This document shows, piece after piece, positions 23,522 to 31,705 of a stretch of 64,000 bases of DNA. The notes beneath the pieces were generated by a model that saw only the letters and a list, made by a program, of their open reading frames with translations, made no database searches and had not been told where the DNA came from. A program made the position numbers and the translations under genes. Location of the stretch: assembly GCA_033852115.1 (NCBI GenBank), contig JAWSVE010000008.1, positions 1 to 64,000 on the forward strand. The letters run 5' to 3'. Every line of letters starts with the position of its first letter. Within the stretch, counting starts at the first letter, position 1. Source of the stretch: JAWSVE01 sp033852115. GTDB taxonomy: Bacteria; Pseudomonadota; Gammaproteobacteria; Pseudomonadales; Cellvibrionaceae.

Positions 23522-24943
23522 TTACGGCTTGCAGGCGTCGGCTAAATAAACCCAGGGATGAACTTTACCGGTGCCGCCATACTTGGCGTAGTAGCGGTTT
23601 CTAACTCCCATATCAATCAGGCCGCGTTCTGTATCGATTATCGCTGCTTCGTCGCCTGTGGCTAACTCGATGAAGGCTTCCATGTACATCCAGGCGCTAG
23701 GTGTTCGGCCATCTGTTGAAGAAATTCCTCGTGCGTTGTAATACCACCAACCGTTCATCTTTCCGAGTATTTTTTTAGGTCCGTAGTTGCTGTCGCGCAT
23801 GCTGGCAAAATGGGCTGAATAGCTATTCATCATGCCTATCCAGAGCGCCACATCGTCTTTGTCAGGTTTGCTGAGTGCAACGCCCCATTCGTTAAGTTTA
23901 GAAATAACATAAGCGTCTGTGAGGTTGCCGCTAGAACCGACATTATTATCGATGGGGTCGCTTTCACCATTTCCTTGTGCGCTTCGAGAGCCCGGTACCG
24001 TAGCATGGCGTCCCCGTGTGTACAGTAGCTCGTAATTTTTTATGTTCCAAACATCACTGGGGATAAGATCGGTTTTGGGGGACAGTGGGTCCCATATAAT
24101 AACCTCATCTTCAGTCGATGATTTTACGCGTGGCACGACACCATTAAATCCGGATGAGGTCTCGTCAATCGCGTAGATGCCCACATATTCAAGGCTCTTA
24201 GCGCCGGGCAAATGCGTGAGTGCTGGCCACCAATCTCCGGTACCGGGGACTGGGTCCAGGGCGCATATTTTTATTTCGAGACTTGGGAACCATTCAGAAA
24301 GGTAGTTTGCTGCAATGATGCAGGAAACCCCGCCTCGACTATGTCCGAGCAAGACAACTCGATCGAAGTTTTGTAAAAATAATTCAATTTTAATATTGTC
24401 TTCTTCGCTCCAGCGCAAACAAAAGTGGCCCGCTGTTGAGCTGTCGTTATTGTTCCACATGCCGTTATCGGTTTGCGGATACGCTAGATTGGCGCGAGTA
24501 AAATTGTCGGTATTTTGCGGTAACCACTCTTCATCGAGTAGCTTGTTTAAATTGCCAACTTCTACCATATGAAATGTGACGCCCAGCATTTCGGCTAGTC
24601 CGGCCACAGTAATATATTCGAGAGATGCGCCCGTCACTGAATCATTAATAAACGCAGGGGCGCGCCTACATTCTGCCCAAGAGTCGCCAGTTTCGGGTTC
24701 GGATTCGATCGTCCATGCACGGATAGGCAGTAAGTCTCTATTCGTCCCATAGGGCCCACCACAACCATTCATCGTTACTGATAGGTGCTCACCGGGGTTT
24801 TTGTCAGAGATCAGTTTGTGGATCTTGCTTGGAACGTACCCCGAGTACGGATTATAGGAATACATTTCCCTCGGCTCACGAAAGACCAGTGCTTGATCTA
24901 AAAAACAATCTGTACCTGAATAACACAGAGTAAATGTTGCCAT
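23522..24943 (-). CDS. Lipase-like alpha/beta hydrolase, candidate R-body-associated effector
   Basis: 473 residues, no signal peptide. A hydrophobic strand VVLL leads into G-H-S-R-G-G with Ser202 as nucleophile; D230 in CALDPVPG and H313 in GRHATVPG are the likely triad partners. G-H-S-x-G-G with a preceding large N-terminal region is reminiscent of bacterial phospholipase effectors, but I cannot assign a known family. The start MATFTLCYSGTDCF and the absence of an export signal fit an enzyme that stays in the cytoplasm until lysis or ribbon release. A sigma-54 promoter 82 bases upstream links it to the R-body regulon, and the genes that follow include a RebB-like one. Confidence 0.7.
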   Translation of the reverse strand: MATFTLCYSGTDCFLDQALVFREPREMYSYNPYSGYVPSKIHKLISDKNPGEHLSVTMNGCGGPYGTNRDLLPIRAWTIESEPETGDSWAECRRAPAFINDSVTGASLEYITVAGLAEMLGVTFHMVEVGNLNKLLDEEWLPQNTDNFTRANLAYPQTDNGMWNNNDSSTAGHFCLRWSEEDNIKIELFLQNFDRVVLLGHSRGGVSCIIAANYLSEWFPSLEIKICALDPVPGTGDWWPALTHLPGAKSLEYVGIYAIDETSSGFNGVVPRVKSSTEDEVIIWDPLSPKTDLIPSDVWNIKNYELLYTRGRHATVPGSRSAQGNGESDPIDNNVGSSGNLTDAYVISKLNEWGVALSKPDKDDVALWIGMMNSYSAHFASMRDSNYGPKKILGKMNGWWYYNARGISSTDGRTPSAWMYMEAFIELATGDEAAIIDTERGLIDMGVRNRYYAKYGGTGKVHPWVYLADACKP

Positions 24944-25036
24944 TATTATCTCCTGAATACTTGTAACACATTAGTTTGAGATCTATTGGTCTGATATAAA
25001 AAATCTTCCAATTGAAATCGGCTTGAAATGTGTCAG

Positions 25037-25052
25037 AGCAAAAGCGATACCA
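25037..25052 (-). promoter_or_regulatory. Sigma-54 promoter (minus strand) of the lipase operon
   Basis: Minus-strand sequence TGGTATCGCTTTTGCT: GG and GC are 10 bases apart and the -12 half TTTTGCT is strong; the -24 half has TGGTAT in place of TGGCAC. Predicted start near 25025, about 82 bases ahead of the lipase gene. Confidence 0.55.
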
Positions 25053-25341
25053 AGAAAAATAAAAAGTTAAAATTGTAGGTAGTTGAATGGAGCAGCGATT
25101 TAATTTGCCGTGGCGCAGGTGCTGTAGATGGCTGCCGGTAATTGGCTGATGTTTTAATTGGTTGTGCGATGATTGTATCTGGACGTAATCAACCACTTTC
25201 GTTTATAAAAGTTCCGTATTGCTCCATGTTAGCGGTTATGCTGCATTCATAAATTCGATGTTTACCTAAATGTAATTCAATGGCAGCCAAGAGACGAATG
25301 ATTGTCTTTGCGTCATGAAGATCTGTTTCTGCGTCAATTCT

Positions 25342-25355
25342 GGACGATATCGTCC
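25342..25355. promoter_or_regulatory. Palindrome GGACGATATCGTCC
   Basis: Perfect 14-base palindrome about 80 bases before the ATG at 25435 and about 290 bases upstream of the lipase promoter. It shares GGACG-N4-CGTCC with the site at 23083, so both could bind the same regulator. The regulator is unknown. Confidence 0.45.
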
Positions 25356-25434
25356 GCTGGAAGGCTATAATCTTTTTGTTGAGGTATGTCGGCCAAAAGG
25401 CTTGGTTCATGTTGACTCTATAAAAGGTAAGACC

Positions 25435-25695
25435 ATGGAAAATTCGGTGGATGTGTTTAATTCAATTGGTGCGAGCTTTGATTCCTCTGGAAAAGATAAA
25501 TCGACGAATCCCAATAGGTGGGAATTTCGTTTTGATCAAGGGAAAAATGAAATTAGTCTCGATGTTACTTTAGTCGCTAAAGAGGTAGTGATTGTTGGTG
25601 AATGCGGATGCAACCTGAAATCGAGTTTGAAAAAGAGCGATGTATCTCAATTGATTCAATGGTTGTATAGAGTAAAAACGATACTCAATGATTGA
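25435..25695 (+). CDS. Small W-x-[FE]-E family protein, member 2 (R-body cluster)
   Basis: 86 residues from the ATG at 25435, preceded by AAGGTAA; a longer frame from 25315 has no start signals. Paralogous to the product at 19039: shared N-R/T-W-E/A-F, central beta region, and S-Q-L-I-Q-W-L-Y-R-V-K end. No known family. It is the rightmost gene I assign to the R-body locus. Confidence 0.65.
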   Translation: MENSVDVFNSIGASFDSSGKDKSTNPNRWEFRFDQGKNEISLDVTLVAKEVVIVGECGCNLKSSLKKSDVSQLIQWLYRVKTILND

Positions 25696-25755
25696 TAGTA
25701 TCTATCGGTGCCCGAGGGTCCCATTTCCTGGGAAGGGCACCGAAAGGATTAGGTT

Positions 25756-26537
25756 CTATACGCGTTCGCTTTTATCTTGCTCGATTTCACTGTCTTTTGT
25801 GTCATCAACGGTAATCAACATATTTCTCGCCTTGCTTGGTGATATGCCAAATTCTGATTTATACGCTCGCGAAAAATTTGCAGGATCACTGAAGCCAAAT
25901 TGATAGGTGACCGACTGAACGCTGGCACCTGAATAGCAAAGTGCATCGCGTGCCATAAATAATCGTTTCTGTTTAAACCAAGAAAAAACTCCACACCCGT
26001 GAACCGCTTTGAAAGCAACAGCCAAACTATTTCGGTTTGTACCGACTGCTTTGGCGATAGACGCCAAGCTGTGTGCTTTGCTGACATTTTCTAAAAGGTA
26101 ATCAGCACACTCTTTACTAAGCTTGATGTGATTTGGGTTTAGTTTTGCGGGTATTTGGATAAACTGATCGGTCTGTGAGAATTCGTTGAATGAATGCCTT
26201 GCGAAAATATTTGAAAACCGAAAAGTAAGTTGTTTTTCAATAATGGGAAAGTGTAAATATTCGTCGAAGTTATGCTCGTAAATACTGTGAACCGGGTTTT
26301 GTTGATGGTTTATTAGCGCAAAGATCGGAATGGATGCCGCTCCCAGACTTGGGTGTGAACGAAGGACAGTTTTATTGCTGGTATGGTCTACGACTATCAG
26401 ATGTGAATTCGGCAGTTTGCGAAAACTGAATCGCTAGCTGCGACTTGTTTCACTTCAGCGCCAAACGGGTAGCTATAGTGCGTTAGCGCCTCTAGGTGAA
26501 GATGGTTGTTACCGATGTATGCTATCTGATATTTCAC
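25756..26537 (-). pseudogene. AraC-type regulator with receiver-like N-terminus, broken by a frameshift
   Basis: Read from the GTG at 26537, which has CTAGGAGAAC just upstream. The first frame runs about 46 codons to a TGA at 26397-26399. From there a second frame, shifted by one base, continues with LIVVDHTSNK and FDEYLHFPI, the core of a response-regulator receiver domain, and then an AraC-family double helix-turn-helix (SIAKAVGTNRNSLAVAFK and VTYQFGFSDPANFSRAYK) to 25756. The total length (782 bases) fits a 260-residue protein interrupted once. Either the gene is inactivated or one base is wrong in the sequence. It adjoins the R-body locus and could have controlled it. Confidence 0.75.
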
Positions 26538-26802
26538 GTTGTTCTCCTAGAATAGTTGTTGTTTTTATAGAGCTCTACATGAGCCTTTCTAGAATTTAAC
26601 ACATCACATTGAGCAATGGACGTGGTGTCAGAGGTCGGAAAGAAATATTGTCAGAAAATTCCCAAATATGAAAACTGTGCCAACATTCTTATAAAACGAT
26701 GTGCTTTATGTTTATTTGTTGTTGGCTATTTTTTAATTTGGGGGCAGCGTTCTCATTGATCGTGTAAAAGCTAGTCTACGCTTGATGGGGTAAAAAGGGT
26801 GA

Positions 26803-26829
26803 AGCGTGCTGGATAGGGCCCAGCACGCT
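26803..26829 (-). terminator. Intrinsic terminator of the quinohemoprotein gene
   Basis: AGCGTGCTGG and CCAGCACGCT form a 10-base stem; on the minus strand TTTTTA follows a few bases later. Confidence 0.7.
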
Positions 26830-26839
26830 AGTAAGGTAT

Positions 26840-26871
26840 TTTGTGATATCTGCCATTTGTGATATCTGCCA
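26840..26871. repeat. Perfect 16-base tandem duplication
   Basis: TTTGTGATATCTGCCA occurs twice with no spacer, in the 3' untranslated region of the quinohemoprotein gene. Only two copies, no array. Confidence 0.8.
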
Positions 26872-26926
26872 GTGTCCTTGTATCTATGAATGTAGCTTCC
26901 CTGGGGGCGAGATAGGTAACTGAGAT

Positions 26927-28840
26927 CTATTTTTTTGATGGCTTAAATGCCAACAAAACATTTCCAGGGGTTTGATTAAATAACGCATAACCTGATTGCA
27001 CTAACAGCAAGCCGTTGGTAGCAACAATAGTGGCGTTATCAATGCTTCCACCTCGTGCTTTAATGCCATTGATGCTTTCAAATTCACGTGCCGTGTTAAA
27101 TTCAAAAAGTGTTTCGCCGGTCTTCACATCGAACCCGAATAACCTACCATCAATACTGCCTGTGACCACCGCACCTTCTATTATTGTGGGTGCTCCGCTG
27201 AACCCTAGTCGATTTTTACAATTGATAACGTAATTGGCGCGCGGGCCATCACAGTTGGGTTGGGTTTGATAGGTCCATTGACGTTTGCCATCTTTAAGCG
27301 TGACAGCATGAATCCCTGGCTTCTCGGGGCCTTTTGTACCGCGTGGATAGGCGCGGTTGATTGGCGCATAGACTTGGTTGCCATCGGTCGCGATACCCCA
27401 GTGAATTCCGCCACCGGGTGACCCTTCACCGAATTGAGCTTGCCATTGCACAATACCTTTGCCTTCTTTCAGGGAAGCGTCTGGATCAAGTGCCCACAAC
27501 GTGCCGGACTTTTGTCCTCCCAGCAAAATATCTTTGCCGTTTGCTTGTTCTGCCAAAATGAGGGAGGCGCCGAAGTCGACGTCTAGATACACAGTATCGT
27601 CTTCGCAATTGAGGGTTTTACGGTATGCACAACCGGCGAGGAAAATATCATTTGCGGTGGCTTGAAAACTCCACACAATTTTGCCAGTTTTTAGTTCGAT
27701 CGCGAGAATTGCGTCAGTATGTTTGTGCGCGGGCGCTGAAGTTGCTTCCCCTGTGCCCACATAAAGTAAACCGCGCTTGTCGTCGATGACAGGAGAATTC
27801 CAAATCGGAGCCCCGGAAGGTCCCCACAGCATTTGGCCGTCACCTCGATCACGAACAGGCTTCGCGTCTTCCATTGTATGAGCTTCCCACAGGCGCTCGC
27901 CTGATGTTGCATCGAGCGCAACCACCATGCCGTGGGTTGAGCAGCAAACATAGCTTTCAATCGCACCTTGCATGATTTCGTTTTGTGAAACCGGAACATA
28001 AACGACACCGTCGTGGATCGCAGGCGTGCCGGTACCTAACGATAATTTGAATTGTCCGAGTTGTTCTTTCCAAAGGCGCTCACCGGTGGTGGCATCGATC
28101 ACGTGTACGGCAGCGTTATAATCATTAATGGCTATAATTTTACGGCCATTTTTCTGTTCTCCGAACGCGGCACCACTGCGTAAAATAGAGCCGCTTTCGT
28201 ATACCCAGTGTACGCAGGGTGATTCAGGGTTTTCTAAATCAATGGCATAGACTTTGGCATTTTCGGCAACGGGCAAATACATCATGTTATCGACAATAGC
28301 GGGTTGTGAACGCATGCCTGTAACACCAGGAAATGCCATTACCCAGGCCAATTCGATTTGATTTAACTCGGTGCCTTCAAACCCAGCCTGTGCAGCGGTT
28401 AAGTTGCGTTGATTGCGTAAATCGAATCCAAAGCCTCGCACACTGACTTCGTCATAATTGATCGCGCGAGCTGGAGATTTATCGCAGCGCATTGATGCTA
28501 TCCACTCATCACCTTCGGTTTCTGCTGTGAGAAACCCGACCAAGTCACTACGTTGTGTGATGTTCAAAGCGTTTCCTTGAGCGACCATCTTGCCGCTGGT
28601 CAGAGCCGCTGTGATGGTACCAGCCGTCATTTGCGTGAGAGTGTCAAATGACGGGGCTCGTGTTTCTTCAGGTCGGTCATGGCAAACAGCGCAATGTTGC
28701 TGATAGACCTTTGAGCCAGGGTGTTCAGGCGCCTCCTCTAGAGAGTGGCTGCTGGCAACAAACAGCAGGCTCAAATAAAAGGTGGCGGCAGCATAGAGGG
28801 ATGATCGGGGCGTTAATGTGCGATAACGGCGGAACGGCAT
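26927..28840 (-). CDS. PQQ- and heme-containing dehydrogenase (polyvinyl-alcohol-dehydrogenase-like)
   Basis: 637 residues. Signal peptide, then a cytochrome c domain with C-A-V-C-H (Cys50, Cys53, His54), then a PQQ beta-propeller: repeated tryptophan-docking segments such as DATTGERLW, DATSGERLWEAH, ELKTGKIVWSF and DVKTGETLFEF. The order heme domain first, propeller second, matches polyvinyl alcohol dehydrogenases rather than quinohemoprotein ethanol dehydrogenases, where the heme domain is C-terminal. A C-C pair in ESYVCCSTHG may be the vicinal disulfide of PQQ alcohol dehydrogenases. Periplasmic oxidation of an alcohol with transfer of electrons to a cytochrome; the substrate is unknown. 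No PQQ biosynthesis or oxidised-PVA hydrolase gene is adjacent. Confidence 0.88.
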   Translation of the reverse strand: MPFRRYRTLTPRSSLYAAATFYLSLLFVASSHSLEEAPEHPGSKVYQQHCAVCHDRPEETRAPSFDTLTQMTAGTITAALTSGKMVAQGNALNITQRSDLVGFLTAETEGDEWIASMRCDKSPARAINYDEVSVRGFGFDLRNQRNLTAAQAGFEGTELNQIELAWVMAFPGVTGMRSQPAIVDNMMYLPVAENAKVYAIDLENPESPCVHWVYESGSILRSGAAFGEQKNGRKIIAINDYNAAVHVIDATTGERLWKEQLGQFKLSLGTGTPAIHDGVVYVPVSQNEIMQGAIESYVCCSTHGMVVALDATSGERLWEAHTMEDAKPVRDRGDGQMLWGPSGAPIWNSPVIDDKRGLLYVGTGEATSAPAHKHTDAILAIELKTGKIVWSFQATANDIFLAGCAYRKTLNCEDDTVYLDVDFGASLILAEQANGKDILLGGQKSGTLWALDPDASLKEGKGIVQWQAQFGEGSPGGGIHWGIATDGNQVYAPINRAYPRGTKGPEKPGIHAVTLKDGKRQWTYQTQPNCDGPRANYVINCKNRLGFSGAPTIIEGAVVTGSIDGRLFGFDVKTGETLFEFNTAREFESINGIKARGGSIDNATIVATNGLLLVQSGYALFNQTPGNVLLAFKPSKK

Positions 28841-28947
28841 AGTGAAACTCTGGATTGCTAAACGTTATTGTTAGGCCCACTAGTATCAGGATTAAGTGGT
28901 GCCTACGGAAACGCTACGGGGTAAAGAATTGAAAATGTATGGATGCC

Positions 28948-30822
28948 TTAGTGTAGGTTGGCTGAAGACGATGTTGAATCAGTCGAAATATGCATGACCT
29001 TGTCACGGCCACTCGACTTTGCTCGGTACAATTGAGCATCGGCTTGATCCACAAGGTTTGTGTATGCATCGAGGCATTTATCTCGGCGTTGACGAGTATC
29101 TCTTACGCCAACTCCAGAAGGCTGGAGATATCCCACACCGATACTGATCGTGAGTGTTAGCTCCTTGTCATCGACGGAGAACCTATGCTCTTTGATACTG
29201 GTTCGAATAGTCTCGGCAATGTGCAGGACGCCCTCAATGGGGGTGTCAGGAAGGACAATCGCGAATTCTTCGCCGCCGTAGCGAGCCAAAATATCTTGCG
29301 GTCTTTGCACGTTGTTCTGAATTACGTTGGCCACATCCGTTAGGCAGCGATCCCCGGTGCTGTGACCGTAGCTGTCATTGATATGTTTGAAGTGATCCAC
29401 GTCGAGTAGCATAACGGCGAGTGGGGCTTGGTCGCGTTCGCAGCGTCGTACCTCCTTATCGAAGGCCAAATCAAAAGCACGCCGGTTTAACAAACCAGTG
29501 AGGCCGTCCGTTTGGCTTAAGACCGTTAATCGTTCGTTCGCTTCCTCCAGCTCTTGTGTTCGTTCTTTAATTCTTTCGTTTAGCTCACCGGTGAGGCGTT
29601 GTTGCGCTTCAAGCATCTGCTTCTGAGTGCGGTCGCTTAATTGTTTATCTAGGTTAATTCGGTACGACAAGGTAAACGCTAGCACCATGCTCATGATTGA
29701 GATTCCGATATAGGACGAATAAGTGGTGAATGCGTTGCTCGGTAGATGGCCGCTGGATGAAGCGAGAGATATGACGGTTCCTGCATGTGCAATCAGGGCG
29801 CCGATTAGCAAGAATTTTGCAGGTGGGTACCCGTCCAACCATCGCATGATATTTGAGTAAACTGTCACTCCAATCGAAATATAAGATGCTGCAAAAACGA
29901 GCTTCACGCTCAGAGCGGTTTCCATGAGGGGGCTAATTAACGCGAGGGGAATGCAGGCTATCGCGACAGTCTTCAGTAATTTCCCACAAATCCGTTTGCA
30001 TTCGTCGCACGCGAGGACGTGATAGGAAAACATCACGCTGGCGAAAATGCTGACATAGTGTGTCACATTTAACAGTCGCTCGAATCGCTCGGGGTTTTCG
30101 GGAAATAGATAATTTGCAGTCACTCCTTGCAGTGAAAGATAAATCCCCATCAGCGAGAAGCAAAAAAGTGAGTAATAAAAGTAGGCTATTTCTTTGGTAG
30201 AGAAATAGATAATCAAATGGTACGCGGCGATACTAAGAAGCAGCCCAAAGAACGTCCCTAGCCATAAGGCAGACACGTTGTTTGATTCGATGTAGGCGTT
30301 CTGTGTCGATAGGGTTATAGGTATGAGCAGTAAGCTTTTAGATCGTGCATACAGATAGGCTTGCACGGTGCTGTTGGCTGGTACATCAAACGAAAATAAT
30401 AATGCCGAGTGGTCGAGGGGCCGGGATGCCGCCGGTGTTTCAGCGCCTGTATGAAGCGCGCGAAATCCTTCTGCCTTCGGAGACTTTGGTGGCTGGGAGA
30501 GGTATAGAGTGGCTTCGGTGATTAGCGGCGACCCGAGCTCAACAATCAGAGGTAGATCTTGTGAGGTGGGGTTTTCAAGCTCAAAACGAACCCAGTAAGC
30601 GGACCCGGAAAAGCCAAAACTCAGTACATCCTGGCGCGATATTCCCCAGCTCTGAGAGTGAATTGCGCCATCTAGCGTCAAACTAGCGGTTGGGTCTTCG
30701 AGAATCTCCAAGCCTTGCCCAAGTGATAGCCTTGTAAATTCGTTCGAAAGCACCACGTTAGCCATGGTGGGAGCGCTAATTGTTAGGCAGAGCCATAGTA
30801 ATAGGATGTACCGGTACCGCAT
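28948..30822 (-). CDS. Diguanylate cyclase with 7TMR-DISM sensor
   Basis: 624 residues. Signal peptide, an extracytoplasmic beta domain of the 7TMR-DISMED2 type (YWVRFELENPT), seven transmembrane helices (about residues 180-390), a short coiled coil (about 395-440) and a GGDEF domain with G-G-E-E-F at residues 516-520. The active-site signature is intact, so it should make cyclic di-GMP. An RxxD inhibitory site is not obvious at the usual place. TGGAG precedes the ATG. It resembles the protein encoded at 62008 in layout. Confidence 0.92.
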   Translation of the reverse strand: MRYRYILLLWLCLTISAPTMANVVLSNEFTRLSLGQGLEILEDPTASLTLDGAIHSQSWGISRQDVLSFGFSGSAYWVRFELENPTSQDLPLIVELGSPLITEATLYLSQPPKSPKAEGFRALHTGAETPAASRPLDHSALLFSFDVPANSTVQAYLYARSKSLLLIPITLSTQNAYIESNNVSALWLGTFFGLLLSIAAYHLIIYFSTKEIAYFYYSLFCFSLMGIYLSLQGVTANYLFPENPERFERLLNVTHYVSIFASVMFSYHVLACDECKRICGKLLKTVAIACIPLALISPLMETALSVKLVFAASYISIGVTVYSNIMRWLDGYPPAKFLLIGALIAHAGTVISLASSSGHLPSNAFTTYSSYIGISIMSMVLAFTLSYRINLDKQLSDRTQKQMLEAQQRLTGELNERIKERTQELEEANERLTVLSQTDGLTGLLNRRAFDLAFDKEVRRCERDQAPLAVMLLDVDHFKHINDSYGHSTGDRCLTDVANVIQNNVQRPQDILARYGGEEFAIVLPDTPIEGVLHIAETIRTSIKEHRFSVDDKELTLTISIGVGYLQPSGVGVRDTRQRRDKCLDAYTNLVDQADAQLYRAKSSGRDKVMHISTDSTSSSANLH

Positions 30823-30948
30823 GGGACTCCAAAGGGGTTCGATCTCTGGGTATTCTCGTAAGAATTTGCTGATTGATACTAGTGAGTTTAGACGAGCGAG
30901 AGGGATTTTTACGGCAGCGGTAGATTAGATAGAAATGAGCGGACAAAA

Positions 30949-30982
30949 AAGAAGGGGTAAGCCCAACGGCTTACCCCTTCTT
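30949..30982 (-). terminator. Intrinsic terminator of the cold-shock gene
   Basis: A perfect 15-base stem (AAGAAGGGGTAAGCC with its complement) around CAAC. On the minus strand it is followed by TTTTTTG. Confidence 0.95.
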
Positions 30983-31005
30983 GGTGTTACCTTAGCGTCG
31001 AACGC

Positions 31006-31215
31006 TTAAACAGCAACGATGTTTTCAGCTTGTGGGCCTTTTTGACCTTGAGTTACAGTGAACTCAACTTGTTGGCCTTCAGCGAGAGTTTTAAAGCCTG
31101 AACCTTGGATGGCGCTGAAGTGAGCGAAAACGTCTGGACCGCCTTCTTGCTCGATGAAGCCAAAACCTTTTGATTCGTTAAACCACTTAACTGTGCCTTT
31201 TACTGTATCTGACAT
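31006..31215 (-). CDS. Cold-shock protein, CspA family
   Basis: 69 residues, the standard CspA length. RNP1-like motif GFGFI and RNP2-like DVFAHFSAI are present, with the conserved GTVKWFNESKGFG start and the EGQQVEFxVxQGxKGPQAENI end. Binds single-stranded RNA and DNA as a chaperone, usually at low temperature. A structured leader and a strong terminator frame the gene as a monocistronic unit. Confidence 0.97.
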   Translation of the reverse strand: MSDTVKGTVKWFNESKGFGFIEQEGGPDVFAHFSAIQGSGFKTLAEGQQVEFTVTQGQKGPQAENIVAV

Positions 31216-31681
31216 AAAAAATTTCCTGAATTAGGGTATTAAAAAATGGTGTTCAATTTAGCCTCTATCGGGGCTTGAACGGTTGTGCCAAAAATAGAGT
31301 CTGGATTTTCTTACTATCAGGACGAGGTCTTACAGGTAAAACGACGAAGATGGAGTACTTAAATCGTAGGCTTACTTTCTAGCTACGGGTCACTTTATAG
31401 GCGTTTTAGAGGATTGTCGAGGCTTTCTTGTATGGAAACACGGTGATAAGTGACAGAATGTTGCAAGTTATCGATTTTGTGATGATCTATGCAGCAAAAT
31501 TGTAATATTGGAGAGCGTCGACGGGTTCTTTTTTACTGGTTAAGCACCTTAACTATGTTTGATGGTACTCGCTAAATCTCTTCATGCGCCTTTTCTGTGC
31601 GTCATTTCGTTGAGGCGTTGTGCCTCCTTAAAATTTCGCCTAGAGTCTTCGGCGCCTAGATAGAATATTTAGTCATTACCA
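31216..31681 (-). promoter_or_regulatory. Leader and promoter region of the cold-shock gene
   Basis: Long non-coding stretch ahead of the csp gene. A stem-loop at 31251-31280 (outer arms GTTCAA/TTGAAC, inner GCCTC/GGGGC) would fold in the 5' untranslated RNA. Long structured leaders are usual for cspA-type genes and control translation at low temperature; here this is inferred. The promoter of the plus-strand gene at 31706 also lies in this region. Confidence 0.45.
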
Positions 31682-31705
31682 GTGAGTATTAACTGCGAGG
31701 ATTTA

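Larger units (their letters stand above)
24944..25434. other. Intergenic region ahead of lipase operon and the 25435 gene
   Basis: Holds the minus-strand sigma-54 promoter (25037-25052) and the palindrome at 25342-25355. A minus-strand frame of 73 codons at 25189-25410 looks protein-like in places (ETDLHDAKTIIRLLAAIELH) but lacks a ribosome binding site and is not accepted as a gene. Confidence 0.45.
26538..26926. other. Intergenic region between regulator remnant and quinohemoprotein gene
   Basis: Contains the terminator at 26803-26829 and a perfect 16-base duplication (26840-26871). No gene seen. Confidence 0.5.

Noticed and set aside
25189..25410. 73-codon minus-strand frame
   Set aside because: Protein-like in parts, but no ribosome binding site, and it overlaps the upstream region of the better supported gene at 25435.
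26840..26871. CRISPR-like repeat
   Set aside because: Two adjacent identical 16-mers with no spacer; a simple duplication.
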